Shown: positions 11,851 to 23,915 of the stretch, one piece after another
Position numbering within the stretch: the first letter of the stretch is position 1
Layout: every line of letters starts with the position of its first letter
Assembly (NCBI RefSeq): GCF_014066305.1
Contig: NW_023501067.1
Location: 496,001 to 560,000, forward strand
Reading direction: 5' to 3'
DNA from: Letharia columbiana
Lineage: Eukaryota > Ascomycota > Lecanoromycetes > Lecanorales > Parmeliaceae
Length of the DNA: 64,000 nucleotides
Program-made: the position numbers and the translations under genes
Notes under the pieces: model-generated
Seen by the model: only the letters and a program-made list of their open reading frames with translations
Database searches by the model: none
What the model was told of the DNA's origin: nothing

Positions 11851-14195
11851 ATGGCACGCTTCCATATCGCCGCCGCCTTGGGCGCTGCGACTTTGGCACT
11901 ACTCGTCACCTTCCAATTGATCTCACATTTCGGTCTACCCGCACTTGACTTTATGCATCTCACAAACGACGCTTCCATAATAGGATCTGCACACAACCAG
12001 TACCCCATAAATTCGCCATACGATGTGGGGGAAAAAGCCGCCGACGATGGGACTTTATACAGTATTGGTGTGGGAAAGGCAGACATAACAGGGTATGGCT
12101 CTCGAGTTGAGAATTCGGGACTGTGGAAAGTATGTGTTGCTGAATCAATACGAGTAGGCCTGTCGTGGAGATCAATATGATGGGCTATGCAGACCCCGCA
12201 CAAGTTGGATCAGGTCTTCGGCAACGCCTTTACTCCCGCGCCTTCATTGTTGGTGACATTGTCAACTCAGAGGACCGCTTCGTGTACTTAGTACTGGACA
12301 CCCAATCTGGTGATACAGCTGTCAGATACGGTATACTCCAAGGATTGTCCGAGTTGGGACCGGAATATGCTATCTATGGGCAAAAGAATGTGGCTGTTAC
12401 AGGGACACACTCACACTCAGGACCTGGAGCATGGCTCAACTATCTGTTGCCTCAAATCACCAGCAAAGGATTCAACAAGCAAAGCTATCAGGCTATCGTT
12501 GATGGCGCGATACTTTCAATAAAGAGGGCGCACGAATCTCTTGGGCCGGGTCATCTAAGCCTTGGCTCCGTGGACATTCATGACGCAAACATCAACCGAA
12601 GCCCGTTCGCATACCTTGCAAATCCTGAAGAAGAGAGGAAGAGATACGAACACAGCGTAGACAAGACTATGACTATGCTCAAATTCCAGAGTGCCGGGAA
12701 TGGCAAGAATCTGGGTGTCCTGACATGGTTTCCTGTACATGGCACGTCAATGCTTGGGAATAACACCTTGATCACTGGCGACAACAAAGGCGTTGCTGCC
12801 ATCCTTCTCGAACAAGCTGTCCAAGGATCAGAAAATGCCGAGGAGGGTTTTGTCGCAGGCTTCTCCCAAGCGAACGTTGGAGATACCTCTCCTAATGTAC
12901 TGGGAGCTTACTGCGAGGACGGATCTGGAGAGATGTGCAATTTCGAAGATAGCACTTGTGGTGGAAAGAATGAGCCCTGTCATGGCCGAGGACCCAGATT
13001 CAGAGAAAAAGACGAAGGTGCTTCCAGCTGCTTTGAGATTGGCAAGAGGCAATTCGAGGGTGCAAAATCTCTCTATGATGACATGGCTGAGAACGGCAAG
13101 CATGTGCAAGGAGCCGGCGTCAAGTCATTGCATGCATTCCATGACCTTTCCAACTTTTCATTCGAGCATCCAAATGGATCAACCGTCTCCACATGTCCAG
13201 CTGCACTAGGGTACTCCTTCGCAGCAGGAACAACAGACGGACCGGGCGCCTTCGACTTCAAGCAAAACAACACCGGCTCACCCAATGCCAACCCAGTCTG
13301 GTCTGTCGTAAGTGGCTTCCTTCGTGAGCCAAGTGAGGAACAAATAGCATGCCACCACTCAAAACCCATCCTCCTCGACGTAGGCGAGATCGAGAACCCC
13401 TACCTCTGGACTCCCAACATTGTCGACGTCCAACTGCTCCGAGTCGGCCAGCTCATCATCATAGTAAGCCCAGGCGAAGCAACCACTATGGCAGGCCGCC
13501 GCTGGAAAGAAGCTATCCACTCCTCCGCCCTCGCATCCTCCTTGACCGCCGGAGAAGATCCTGTCATCGTCCTCGGCGGTCCCGCGAACAGCTACACCCA
13601 CTACATAGCCACTGAAGAGGAATACGGCATCCAGCGTTACGAAGGAGCCTCCACGCTCTACGGCCCTCACACTTTAAACGCCCACATCAACCTCACAACG
13701 TCCTATCTACCCTACCTCGACTCCTCATCCACCACTAGCCCCCCTCGAGGTCCCGCACCACCAATCTACATCAATGAATCTCTCAGCTTCATCACCGGCG
13801 TCGCTTTTGACCGCGCCCCCTTTTTCAAATCATTCGGGGACGTGCTCTCGGACGTCGAACCCTTTTACCCACCCGGATCCATGGCAAGTGTCAAATTCGT
13901 AGGCGCGAATCCACGCAATGATCTTCGCCTTGAAGACACTTACGCTGCCGTTGAAAAGGCTGATGGCAATGGGAGATGGGTGCAGGTCAGGAACGACGAT
14001 GACTGGAGTCTGATTTTCCGCTGGCGGAGAACGAATAGCGTGCTAGCTACCAGCGAGGTAGAGATCACGTGGGAGATTGAAGACGATGTCGAGAGGGGTC
14101 GATATCGTATCAAGTATTTCGGAGCTAGTAAGACGCCGATTAGTGGGACGATTGAGCAATTCGAAGGCGTCAGTAGTGCGTTTGGGGTTACATAG
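11851..14195 (+). CDS. Neutral ceramidase
   Basis: Neutral ceramidase hydrolyses the N-acyl bond of ceramide to sphingosine and fatty acid, usually at the cell surface or in the secretory pathway. Exon 1 (11851-12092) and exon 2 (12158-14195) join across a 65-nt intron (GTATGG donor, TGCTGA branch, GAGTAG acceptor) to 759 aa, the normal length. The N-terminus has a hydrophobic stretch (about residues 4-28, AALGAATLALLVTFQLI), a signal anchor or signal peptide. The spliced junction restores DITGPVVEINMMGYADP, the conserved start of the catalytic domain. The metal-binding GTHSHSGPGAW block and the GDTSPN block holding the expected nucleophilic Ser are both present. The Ig-like C-terminal domain (MASVKFVGANPRNDLR onward) is complete. 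Possible N-glycosylation sites (NNT, NLT, NES) fit secretion. Confidence 0.92.
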
Positions 14196-14881
14196 AGGGA
14201 AATATGATGGTCTGCGGGATCGGCGTTCTTGGGCAGGAGGCGAAGAGGAGAAACGAGTTGGGACAATATGATATGGGCTTTCACGTGACTCTGAAGAGGA
14301 TTGTATGACTGATGAACGTACATAGGTAGCAAGTCTTGGAAATGTGACGCAGACATGTACGAATACACCTCTGTGTACTACATCGTTCGAGATGACTTGC
14401 CTTGCATGATCGATCTTCACTGGACACTCACGTTAATGATGCTGGTATGTTGTCAATGGTGCTCAATTCGCGTCCTCTCTCAATACACGAAATTCAAGAT
14501 ACTTTTAATAAAGGCTCACGCCGTCCGAGGTACAAGTAGAGCGCCATAGACACTTCTCTGGGTGTACAAAAGCAGCTTCTGTACAAGGCAGGCTAAGAAC
14601 GAACAGCCTTCGCCTTTCCTAACACACAGAGATCCATCGTACCGTGCCACACGCCCAGATCCATCCATTCAAGAAGCTCGGTCCATCATAACGTATCGTG
14701 CCATAACCTAGACCTGATGCTTCCATCAATTTCGGCACATCCACTCATCGTATCGTATCGTATCGTATCGTATCGTATCCAGATCACAAGTCGCTTTTCA
14801 TCGTTTCATAGTCGTTGCAGCAGGCAGTTGTACAACACATCCTCCTCACTACCGGTAGCCAGTTCCCTCACAATCTCGCCC
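14196..14881. other. Convergent 3' spacer with pentanucleotide repeat
   Basis: This is the spacer between the ends of two converging genes. It contains a perfect (CGTAT)n run near 14748-14778 and no recognisable gene. Confidence 0.6.
14748..14778. repeat. (CGTAT)n microsatellite
   Basis: About six uninterrupted copies of a five-base unit lie in the 3' spacer between ceramidase and the next gene. Imperfect copies (CGTATCGTG) lie some 60 bases upstream. Confidence 0.9.
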
Positions 14882-17800
14882 CTAGCTGTGATGGTATCCC
14901 TCTCGGTGTTCGAACAAGGGCCCCGCATCCGGAACATCCGCACCCCCAACACCACCGCGCGTGGACCTCCTCGGTTTCTTCTTCCGCGGCTCGTGGCTCT
15001 GCACTCCCTCAGTCTGACCTCCGTCGTCCTCGTCACGAGACCTCACGCTCGGCACCACAACGGCCTGAGCCACCTTTCTTCCACCACGGGCTCCGAGATC
15101 GAACCTCGAACCCATGGGCCCGCGTGTCTCTGGACCCCCTTTCCCTTCTTTGTACACCTCGACGCCTTCCTCCCCAGCTAGCTCATCCCCGTAATCTTCC
15201 GGAACCTCTCGCACAGGGTGTCCGCTTCCTCGCTCGGGGCTCAGTTTCAGGCTGTTGAGCACGTTCTTCGTATCCCTCTCGTTCTTCTTCGCCTTCTGGA
15301 AAAGCAAGCCCTGGCCGCCGAAAGGGCTACCGCCATACCGATCGCCGGCTCCAGCTCCGGCCGTGGGGGTAGTAGGGGCGACGGCGATCTCGGGGCTCGG
15401 TCTTGCACGCTCTGGGCTCCGGATGCCCAGCTTTGAACTCTGGAAGATTTTCATGACGCTCTTCTTGCTGGGGGAAGAGTCACCGCGAGGCTGTTCGTCA
15501 GGTTTAGACGCCGGAGTGGGCGTGCTTGGACTATCGAAGCGATGGTTGCGATCGTCATGCTGGAAAGGCGTGGTAGGGCGGAGGGAGGCGGAGTCCTCTC
15601 CATTTGCTGGTGTAGCGGGGATATGAGCTGCCTTGCTAGAAGAGGGGGTTTCTTGTGATGCTTTAGGCGTGCCGAGAGTGAATACCGCATCGCTCTTCTT
15701 CTGATGGAGCTCCACACCTTTGCTGAATCCTGCATGGCCCTCTGGTGGGCTGGGGCGCTGCTGCGTGGGAATCAGCAAAACTTCCTCGGATTCGCTGCCA
15801 TCAAGGCTAACCGTGCTACTGCCTTGAAGGGCGAGATTTGGTTGCGATTTCGTCTCTTGCACGTAACGACCCAGCGCGCTCTGCCCCTTTTGAGTATCAA
15901 TGGTTGGAGAATTGGGCAGGCCAACTTCGAGGCTGCCATCAGAGGCATCATCAGCATCCATATCACTGTCGTACTCCGGCGTGAGATTGATGTTGACCGT
16001 CGCAGGAGTTGCTGGGGTATCCACTTGGACCTTTTGGACCTGTCTGATTCGTTGATTCACTGGGGTGGTGAATGGCGTAGTAAGGATGTTGCGACGCACA
16101 TGCACCTTTACGTCAGTTTGGATCTGTGGGACTTCTCCAATGACGTGAGGTGCAGATACAGAGGGTTCGTTGTCGCTCCCGTTTTCGATGGAGCCAGGAA
16201 AGTGTTGAGATCGCTCCTCGCTCACCAATTGAGTTACAAGTTCGGAAGTCTTGTTGTTGTCTGTTTCCTTGTCGGAGGTGGGAAGTTCATGAAATCGTTC
16301 TTGATTCTCGATAAATCTTCCGCTCTTGTTGTTGCCATGGAGAAAGTGAGATTGCTCCTGGCCCAACAGTTGAGGTGTAGGTTCCGAGGGCTTGTCGTCG
16401 ACTTTGCCCTCAACAGGTTCGGAAACTTCTTGAGCACGCTCCACCGACTCGATTGATAATGTGACCTTAGCTGGCAGTGGGGACTCATAAGTAGTGTCGA
16501 CAATTGGGGTGTCCACCATCTGGTCTGCATCTCGAGTTTCAGCAACAGCCAAAGCTGCCGTGAATCGTGCACCTGTGGCGTCGACATCTTGGCTAACGGC
16601 CGCTTCGATATCGCGACCAACGGAAGTCTCTCTCACAACAGGCTGCGGAGTGAAGGACCCCGCCATATCTTGACTACCGTTGCTGCCAGCTTCAGGTTCA
16701 TTCAGAATCTCCACATGATCGCTGTTTGAAGCGCGAACCCAAGACTGAAGGCCATCAAGATCGTAAGGCCCTTGCCGTCTTCCAGGCCATTCACACTGCT
16801 TCTGGTCTCCAACCAGTCCGAGCCATCGACCTCTCTGAATCGGGACTCGAAGAGATGCGACGTCTGCGTTGAATGTTGGCCAATCACTTGGGACCATTCC
16901 CGTGATTTCTTTGGCAGTGTTGGGGAGTGAGTGGGCAAGAGAATATTCGGCGTAACCTTCATCCATGGAAATGCCCGAGTCTTGGAAGATCCCTCCCGGG
17001 GTAACTCCTTCTTCCAAAAGAGATTTATCGGGCAACGAGAATGTTGTGGTGACGATGGTATCTGGCTCACAGAAGCCTTCATCATCAGAGCCATTGTCAA
17101 TAGGACGTAGATCAGTACCGTCGGGGCCATAGAATTCGTCAAGTTCTTGGTCGATGATAGTACCAGTGAAGTTGAGAATCTCATCATCCTCATCCGAGCT
17201 CTTTATCCACTCGTACTGTTTTCTGGCTTGCTCGAAATCTATCCGAGCCGCGTTTCGCGCTTTCTTCACCGTTGTCAACTTCCCTCCTGTGGTCCAGCTG
17301 TGCTCTTGCTTGGCGAGGCTATGGTTTGGGATACTAGGTAGATCTCGAGCGACCTGAAAGGCGGCCTTGACCGAGCATCCAATCGGATCATACTTCCAAG
17401 CATTTGCAAGAGCATGCTTCACTTGCTCTCTCAGATTGTTTGCATAGGTGGATTCTGGGGGCTCAGAGCTGTATGATGGCAGAAGAGCAGTGTCGCCGGG
17501 GTAAGGGTATGGGTTCTGGATGTGCTGAGATGCAAGCAGAGTTTCTAGTTCAGACTTTGGTTGTTCCACATAATCTGGCTCAGACATGAAGGCCTCAACA
17601 TCGTCGAGGTTCGGGACAGCAGTTGGTCGCCCTGCCTGATCGCACAGTTTCTTAGTTTTTGATGGTGTTTTTGATGGTGGGCCGTAGGGGTTCACTGTCT
17701 CGGTAAGCTTATCTTATCCTATGTTGAGGATATCTGATGCTAGCATACCGACAGTAGGCTTGAGGAAATCGCTCTCACTGGCATACTCAAAGCTTGGGTC

Positions 17801-17933
17801 TGGGCACTCATAAGGATATTGTTGGAGAGAAAGCCCTCCGGCTGTTTGATATCAGTTACGGCCCAAGGAGATATTTGGAAGAGACATTACCGGCTCCAGG
17901 TACCAGAGCATTTTCGATGTCTTGGTCGCTCAT
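14882..17933 (-). CDS. Large disordered, probably nuclear protein of unknown function
   Basis: Three exons (17891-17933, 17749-17841, 14882-17694) join in frame to 982 aa. The start MSDQDIENALVPGAG lies in a tiny first exon, and both introns (49 and 53 nt) have good sites (GTAATG..CAAACAG; GTATGC..GAGACAG). I do not recognise a catalytic domain. A short possibly folded N-terminal part (about 45-200) has a helix-rich segment, NLREQVKHALANAWKYDPIG. The rest is acidic, Ser/Thr/Pro-rich and low complexity, with many SP/TP dipeptides (possible CDK/MAPK sites). A basic C-terminal patch, RKKKPRRSTR, fits a nuclear localisation signal. A chromatin or cell-cycle role is only a guess. Confidence 0.65.
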
Positions 17934-19830
17934 ATCAAGTGAGCGGAGCGACATAAGGATAGGCCAATGTAGCAAAAGGTAGAGGTGGATATGGTCAAGC
18001 TCAAAAAGATATGAAGAGGTTGTGTGTGTGAAGGTATGGATGTTGACGGTGTTGCAACGGTAAACGAAACAGGTGAACGTAAAAAGCGTGAGCAATAACG
18101 AGTGTGTGCGTCTTATAGGGCGTAGCAAGGTCAAAGGTCGTGAATAAAGGTGAAGTGTTGGCCGAAGTCAACACATTGGCTTGAGTTTGAGCCAGCCGGC
18201 ATTCACTTCTTGCTATAGGAATTCGAGCATGAATTTCCCACCGACATTTCTTCATCTTCGTTCGGAAATTACAACTTGCATTAACGTTATTTGGGCTTAT
18301 TTCTCAACGCCTTGTCGTGTTCAAACATCTACACAGTGGAGGCACTCATGCAGTATCTTCCAAGCAATTGATTTATTCTTCTCAGCTGGTGTCCTCCAAT
18401 GCTCGGCAACAGTAATAAAAGGATAGTTGTTCTTGTGATTTATGAGACCTATGAATTGAAGTTTCTGTACCTTCTGCGGAATCAATGCTGTTCTCAGTCA
18501 ACAAGGCTTATTTCAATGCCTGGCACCATGGAGAAAGACATGGCCGCTCGCTAGTAGTAGCTGCCATGAAGAAGCTGCCCGCTGGCAGAAGTTTGGATTC
18601 CTGTCTTCAGAATGGTACCGCGTTGTTGACAGCTCCACCAGAATCCACTGGAGCAGCAAGCATCCTAATTTCAGAAGTCAGCTAACCTTTTCCGTGCATC
18701 GCAGTATCCCAGCGTACCTCTTCCCAGTATCAGACAGGCAGCACCCGCACAGCAAAGCTCCTGGCCAGCATATTACCTGAAACATCTTCAGTCAAGGGTC
18801 GTGGAAGGAATTTTGAGGTTCAAGCGTACGGCAGCAATGACAGTGGTGGCAAACCCTAAGCCATGTCAGTCAGCAACTTCTCTGCTTGCGCAATTGGACA
18901 CTCACCCAATGTGGGGCCCACGATCTTGCAATGGCATGGATTTTGATCGGTTCCGCATTGGAAGCATACGAAGGGGATTGGAAAGCAATCCATGTCTCTG
19001 GGATGCAATTGGTGAAGCTCGCAGTTGGACGAAGGTTGCTTAAGACAACCCTAGCTGATACGGAAGCTGTAGGTTCTAGAGGCCAGGACGCACAGGCAGA
19101 TCCAGGATGGACTGAAAGTTCTTTCTCTCACTTCCATCTCTCACAAGAATCATGGAAGTCTGTTAAGCTTTCAAGCTTTCCGAAGGAGTGACGTGAAGAT
19201 CTAGAGTACGTTGCCGATAGCCGCTCTCTAGTTTCTTGGCATCCCTCGCCAGTATCGTACCTTACCTCACATTAGAATTATAAATTCGCCACCACACCAC
19301 GTCTGTTTCCTGTTTCTAATCACTTCCGACGCGCCCTGTTATCTCGTTGGAATGATTTTGCCCATTTTACTGTCAACGAAGGTGTCGAAGGATGTGCCAA
19401 GCAACGATAGAGCTAATCCTGATTTAGCCAAGTATCAAAAGCTCATGTAGATATCACCACTGTAGGTCTACCAACTTACATAGCACCACGAACACCATTC
19501 CACTACATCCGATTGGCTTGACTCGTTGCATGCATCATTATCATCCCCCATGGGCCCACTTGCGACTGTTCTATGTCCTAGGTCCATTACAAGGAGTTGC
19601 CCCACTGGCATTCCTAGCATGAACACAATCGAACCTCACCATGACAAAGCAAATCTTTAAGGTGACAAGCCATCTTTGCGTTGAGCTCCGTCTTTGCTTC
19701 CTGAAGCTCTTCCGGCAATATGGTTTCAATCCACAGCGATGGAGATTTGCGTGGGAGGACATGAGATCTACAGCCATCGTGTGGTGTAGATCTGCTGGAA
19801 TTGGAGACGAGATAGAAGATGCTATACCGC
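17934..19830. other. Intergenic 1.9 kb, no convincing gene
   Basis: This is the upstream region of the disordered-protein gene and the downstream flank of the repeat-rich secreted protein. A plus-strand frame at 18886-19191 is open for 101 codons and contains LAMAWILIGSALEA, faintly like the middle region of fungal Zn-cluster regulators. Flanking frames do not support a gene. Confidence 0.4.
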
Positions 19831-22781
19831 TCACAATGCATATGCAACCATGCCAGCACTCATTCCAAATACAACTAGAATCGTGCTCCACGCTCCAGCT
19901 CGCAACCTCGGACTTCCTCCCGTGAAAGGCATCGGGCTCGAAACATTCGTAGCTGCTCCAGCCCCGTTGCCGAAACCCGACATGATCAAGCCTCCGAGGC
20001 CAACATCAGCTGTTTCCTGCGCAGGTGTCAGAGGCCATGTTGTAGAACCGATCTGCAGCCCCTCAGATCCCAATGATACCACCGTTCCGGACAGCGTGAC
20101 TGCCGATCCATCCATAGACACGCTATGACCATCGACTGCGAACCCGGTTGGATTCGCAGTGAACGTTTGACCAGCTATTGTAAATACTGATTGCAACCCA
20201 GCTGTCTCCTGCGGAAAGGTGAGAGGGATTGTCGAAGAGCCAATTTGTAAGCCCGAAGGTCCTAATGATACTATCGTCCCCAAAAGCGTGATTGCTGATC
20301 CATCTCGCGAAACACTATAACCATCAACTACGAACCCAGTCGGATTCGCAGTGAAGGTTTGACCAGCTATCGTGAAAACAGATTCTACCTCGGTTGGGAA
20401 GGCCATTGTCTTGCCGTTTACAATGAGTTCTCCATTGTCCAAGGGGATCGAATATGTTATGCCAGATACTGCGGCTGCACTACCGCCTGCGCTAATGACT
20501 ACTCCGTTTGCAAGCGTGAGCAATTGGGCAACCGCATTCTCAGGTACGGTATTCGTTGGTAATGCGTATGTGCTGCCATCAATAACCACTGATGAGGAGC
20601 CGGCGGAGATCGTGTGACCTAATACGATAGCTTGACTGCCTGGCGCTATAGTGGTATCATCGATGACAGCGCCGCCATTGGAAGCTCTTGTAATAGACTT
20701 GCCGTCGATAAGGATGGGTTTTCCCGTCGGAGATGTTGGGAGAGTGTAAGTGGAGCCGTCCACGACTACATTGTCTGCTCCTACGGAGAGTGCGGTGCCA
20801 AATACTTTAGCTTGGGTTCCTGGCAAGTATGTGGAACTTCCAATAATAACGCCACCGTTCCATGCTTTGGTGATTGTTTGTCCGCCAAGCAGAACCGGAG
20901 TTGGACTATTTTGGGATGGTAGCGTATAGGTGACGCCGTCTACAACCACGTTATCAGCGGCGACAGAGACGGCGATACCAGATATCATGGTGTGAGCCCC
21001 TGGCGAGTACGTTGAGCCTGCTATCAAGACTCCGCCAGCTGGAAGTCCATGTACCGTATTCCCACCAACAATGATCGGATCTGGTGCAGCCATGACAATT
21101 GTATTGGGATCCGAGAAATCACCAGTAGGTGCAGCTAGGGGTATTGTGCTATCACCTATGACGACGCGGTCACTGCCGACTGATATCGGGGTGCCATCTT
21201 TTGTGACCTGATCACCAGGACGAAGCGTTGTGCTTCCAATTACGATACCACCGCCATCCGCTTTCTGGATCTGATCGTTTCCGATCGAGGGAAGAGGCGG
21301 GTCGCTATCATTATTGCCTACAGCTCCCTGGGGATCCCCTTCGCCATTACCTTCAGAGTTGTGCGGGTCGTCAGGGCTGGAAGGCGCTTCGGGATTGTTG
21401 CCGCCCAATGGCAGGTTTTGAATGATACTTGAGACCGCGGCACTGTTTAAGACCGGAATGGCCGGAGGATCGGCTAAATTTGGTGGATTACCTTTCGTCG
21501 GGCCTGCGATTGGAGGGTCAGATTCTGGGGAACCAGGCGGGGGGACCGGTGGTTCTGCTGCATTGTTTCCACCATTGTTAGCCGTCGGAGTTGGCGTCGC
21601 TGACACTTGGCTAGGTGTTGGCTTTGCTCCAGGGGCCGCTGTCGAGGTTTGACTTCCCCCTAAGCCTAAGCCCACCAAGGCCGTCGCTTTATTGAGAGTC
21701 CGGGGAGGGTCAAAAACGCCTGGCTGGAAATTTTTGCAGGACTTCCATGCAGGGTCTATTAAGGAGAGCCCGGGGGGAAGGAAAGGTAGAAGGGAACAGA
21801 ACGACTGGTCCAATCGTTTGGATTGCCTAGGACTGTGTAATCGCGTTCGCTACAAAAGTCAGTTTGCTGTTCCATTTGTGTGTAGTTGACCGCTTTGAAT
21901 CCACTTTCGAATACGAAAGGGTCGTCTGACTCCGTGCCGGGCGTACAGGCTTGTGTGGACAAGGCTTCTGGTGGGTATGCTATTAGAGTGCTGTAAGTCC
22001 CTCCCGTTCTTACGGCGTCTGTGAGTACACAATTGACAGTGGCAAACAGATTGGTGTAGCTGATATACACCGACGGAGATACGCTTGATGTAGTGTCAGC
22101 TCATGGTGCAAGAGTACAAGGTAGCACGAACTATGTGAATCCATCAGATACCAAAGTGTATGGAGTTGTTGAGTTTGCCTTTGACGCATTCCTCATGTCT
22201 TCTTCGACGGGCCAATACAAAAGGCTCACTTCGTCGGCCAAGATTTCGCAGTTATAGCAGCAGTCCATCGGCATTTCCCACGTGGGACCATGCTGATATA
22301 TATAAAACAAACTACCCGTGACCAAGGATGTCCCCTCTTGGAGGGTATAGAACGCCGTGGACGTACTCTCCTGAGCACTCAGAAGCTCGGAACATGAGCA
22401 TTTTGTTACCCATGAGTTGACGGGATCAGTGCACCAAGATGAATTAGTGTATGACGTTGTTATGGGGGAACTTCCATTTGCTACAGAGGAGGGAAAAGTC
22501 GAATTTGCGGTATACTTCACGGATAAAGCTATAATTTGTAGCCCGTCAGCCTAACATACTCTAGTCCTCCGTTTCATCAAAGACGAAGACGTTGCAAGCC
22601 AAGATCTTTCATCAACACCACTTTTGTACTTTCGAAGAGCACACAAGCACCGTACATCGATTATCTTCTTGGACGGAGTCTCAGCAACAGGGTATGAGAG
22701 CAGCGACGTACAAGATGTTGCGATTACGGTGGAAGCCAACAAAACGAGGGCCCTTAGATGGAGGACGTGACAAGGAGCCAT
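19831..22781 (-). CDS. Secreted repeat-rich protein with GPI-anchor-like C-terminus, unknown function
   Basis: Exon 1 (22656-22781) encodes a signal peptide (MAPCHVLHLRALVLLASTVIATS). Exon 2 (22132-22550) and exon 3 (from 22083) encode a Cys-containing ectodomain with NST/NSS sites and the block YTLVSDGFTYVSPSVYISY, joined across a 48-nt GTTCGT...CTGAC...AAG intron. The long last exon begins near 21813 (SLIDPAWKSC...FDPP). The joint between exon 3 and the last exon (about 21830-21930) is unresolved. A TTTTGTAG acceptor with an AACTGAC branch at about 21855 fits, with a donor at GTATTC or GTCAAC; a frameshift is the alternative. The last exon holds six or more ~40-residue units of the type GG-V-IGSSTY-PG...VVVDGSTYTLP, then two near-identical ~61-residue units (FTIAGQTFTANPTGF). 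The tail, with a hydrophobic end (WSTILVVFGMSAGMVAYAL), suggests a GPI signal. A cell-wall or surface role is inferred. Confidence 0.7.
19960..20420 (-). repeat. Near-identical coding tandem duplication (~61 aa x2)
   Basis: Within the secreted repeat protein, two adjacent units starting FTIAGQTFTANPTGF differ at only a few positions. The duplication is therefore much younger than the diverged ~40-residue units upstream of it in the same protein. Confidence 0.8.
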
Positions 22782-23915
22782 GGAAAATGAAGTCTAAATC
22801 TAAGATGACTCGGTACAAAATATCAAGGAAACCAAATAAGAAAGGGAAGAGGTCCTGTGTGATCTTTAAATTCGAGAGGGAAACTAGATGCGATGCAGCC
22901 CTAGCTTGCTGCATGTAACGGAAAAGACTTCTGCAAATAGATTCTACTAGGCCGGTATGCATGTAAGGGAATCCTTCGACTCGGCTCGAACCTACCATTA
23001 GATTTGCGACTCTTTGTGGAAAGGTCACACTGGGAAAATGGCGGGGTTGTCACGTTGTATCCTCGAGTCTCGAGGCAAGCTGCTGACAGACTTTGATCTC
23101 TTTTCATCAATATTTCTTTCATGAGATGATGAGAGAATCGTCGGAATATTCTACTCAGTGTTTTGTTGAGGAATTATAAGTATACTGTACAATGCCAAGC
23201 TTTGATGTATACCAATGGCAATGGAGTCATGATCATTGATTGGCTCTCAGCGCCATCTGAATTTTGGCTGTCGTAAAAAGCACTTCTATAATTGTAGTAG
23301 GCTGCGATCATCGCTGGTGGTTCCAATCAGCACTCAGGATGTCTTGTCAGCCCGCAGGAGCTGAAAAGCCATCAGGCTCCTCCGAGGTAGGCGCGCTTAC
23401 GCCGAGGTTTGCCAAGAGTGGGAAGATCTCACCTCTTGGACAACATGTCAGAGCCCCAGCTTCAGCTACTACCTATGTGTCACATCGCTCAGCTCATCAA
23501 TGAATTTGGTTCAGGTCAATTACGATTGCGGCTTCACCCGGAATTGGCGGTAGAGTACCATCCGGACGCTCCGGAGAGCTTCGTGGAAAGTGCTTTCCCT
23601 TCTGCGACTACCAGCCTACCTGAACTTAGCTAGCGTGCAACTTCGCTGCAAATATACGGGAAATAACACCCCGGAAGCTCAGAAGAGTGGGCTGGACCAG
23701 GATAAGACGAGGAAACCACGAGGCATGTGGAATGATTTGTTATTCTGCGATGGAGGAAGACGTCGCAGTTGCTAGCATTCCAGGAGGTGAGCATGGATTC
23801 GATAGTACATATTCCGTCCGAAAGATGGACGGTGGACTCATCCAAACGGCTCTGCCTGTACAGCCACAGCCACAGCCTCCTCATCGATATCGAAAAGACT
23901 CCCACTGCGGGCTAT
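22782..23915. other. Intergenic, no gene recognised
   Basis: This is the upstream flank of the secreted repeat protein. There are several short open frames on both strands and none has a recognisable motif. Confidence 0.5.

Noticed and set aside
13349..13670. Open frames on both strands inside the ceramidase gene
   Set aside because: They are shadows of the ceramidase coding frame, which is conserved over its full length.
15704..16456. Plus-strand open frame of 250 codons
   Set aside because: It is antisense to the disordered-protein gene; the composition of the minus-strand frame and its clean exon joints support the latter.
18886..19191. Possible relic of a fungal Zn-cluster transcription factor
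   Set aside because: Only one short, loosely similar segment (LAMAWILIGSALEA) is present. There is no Cys6 domain or further block.
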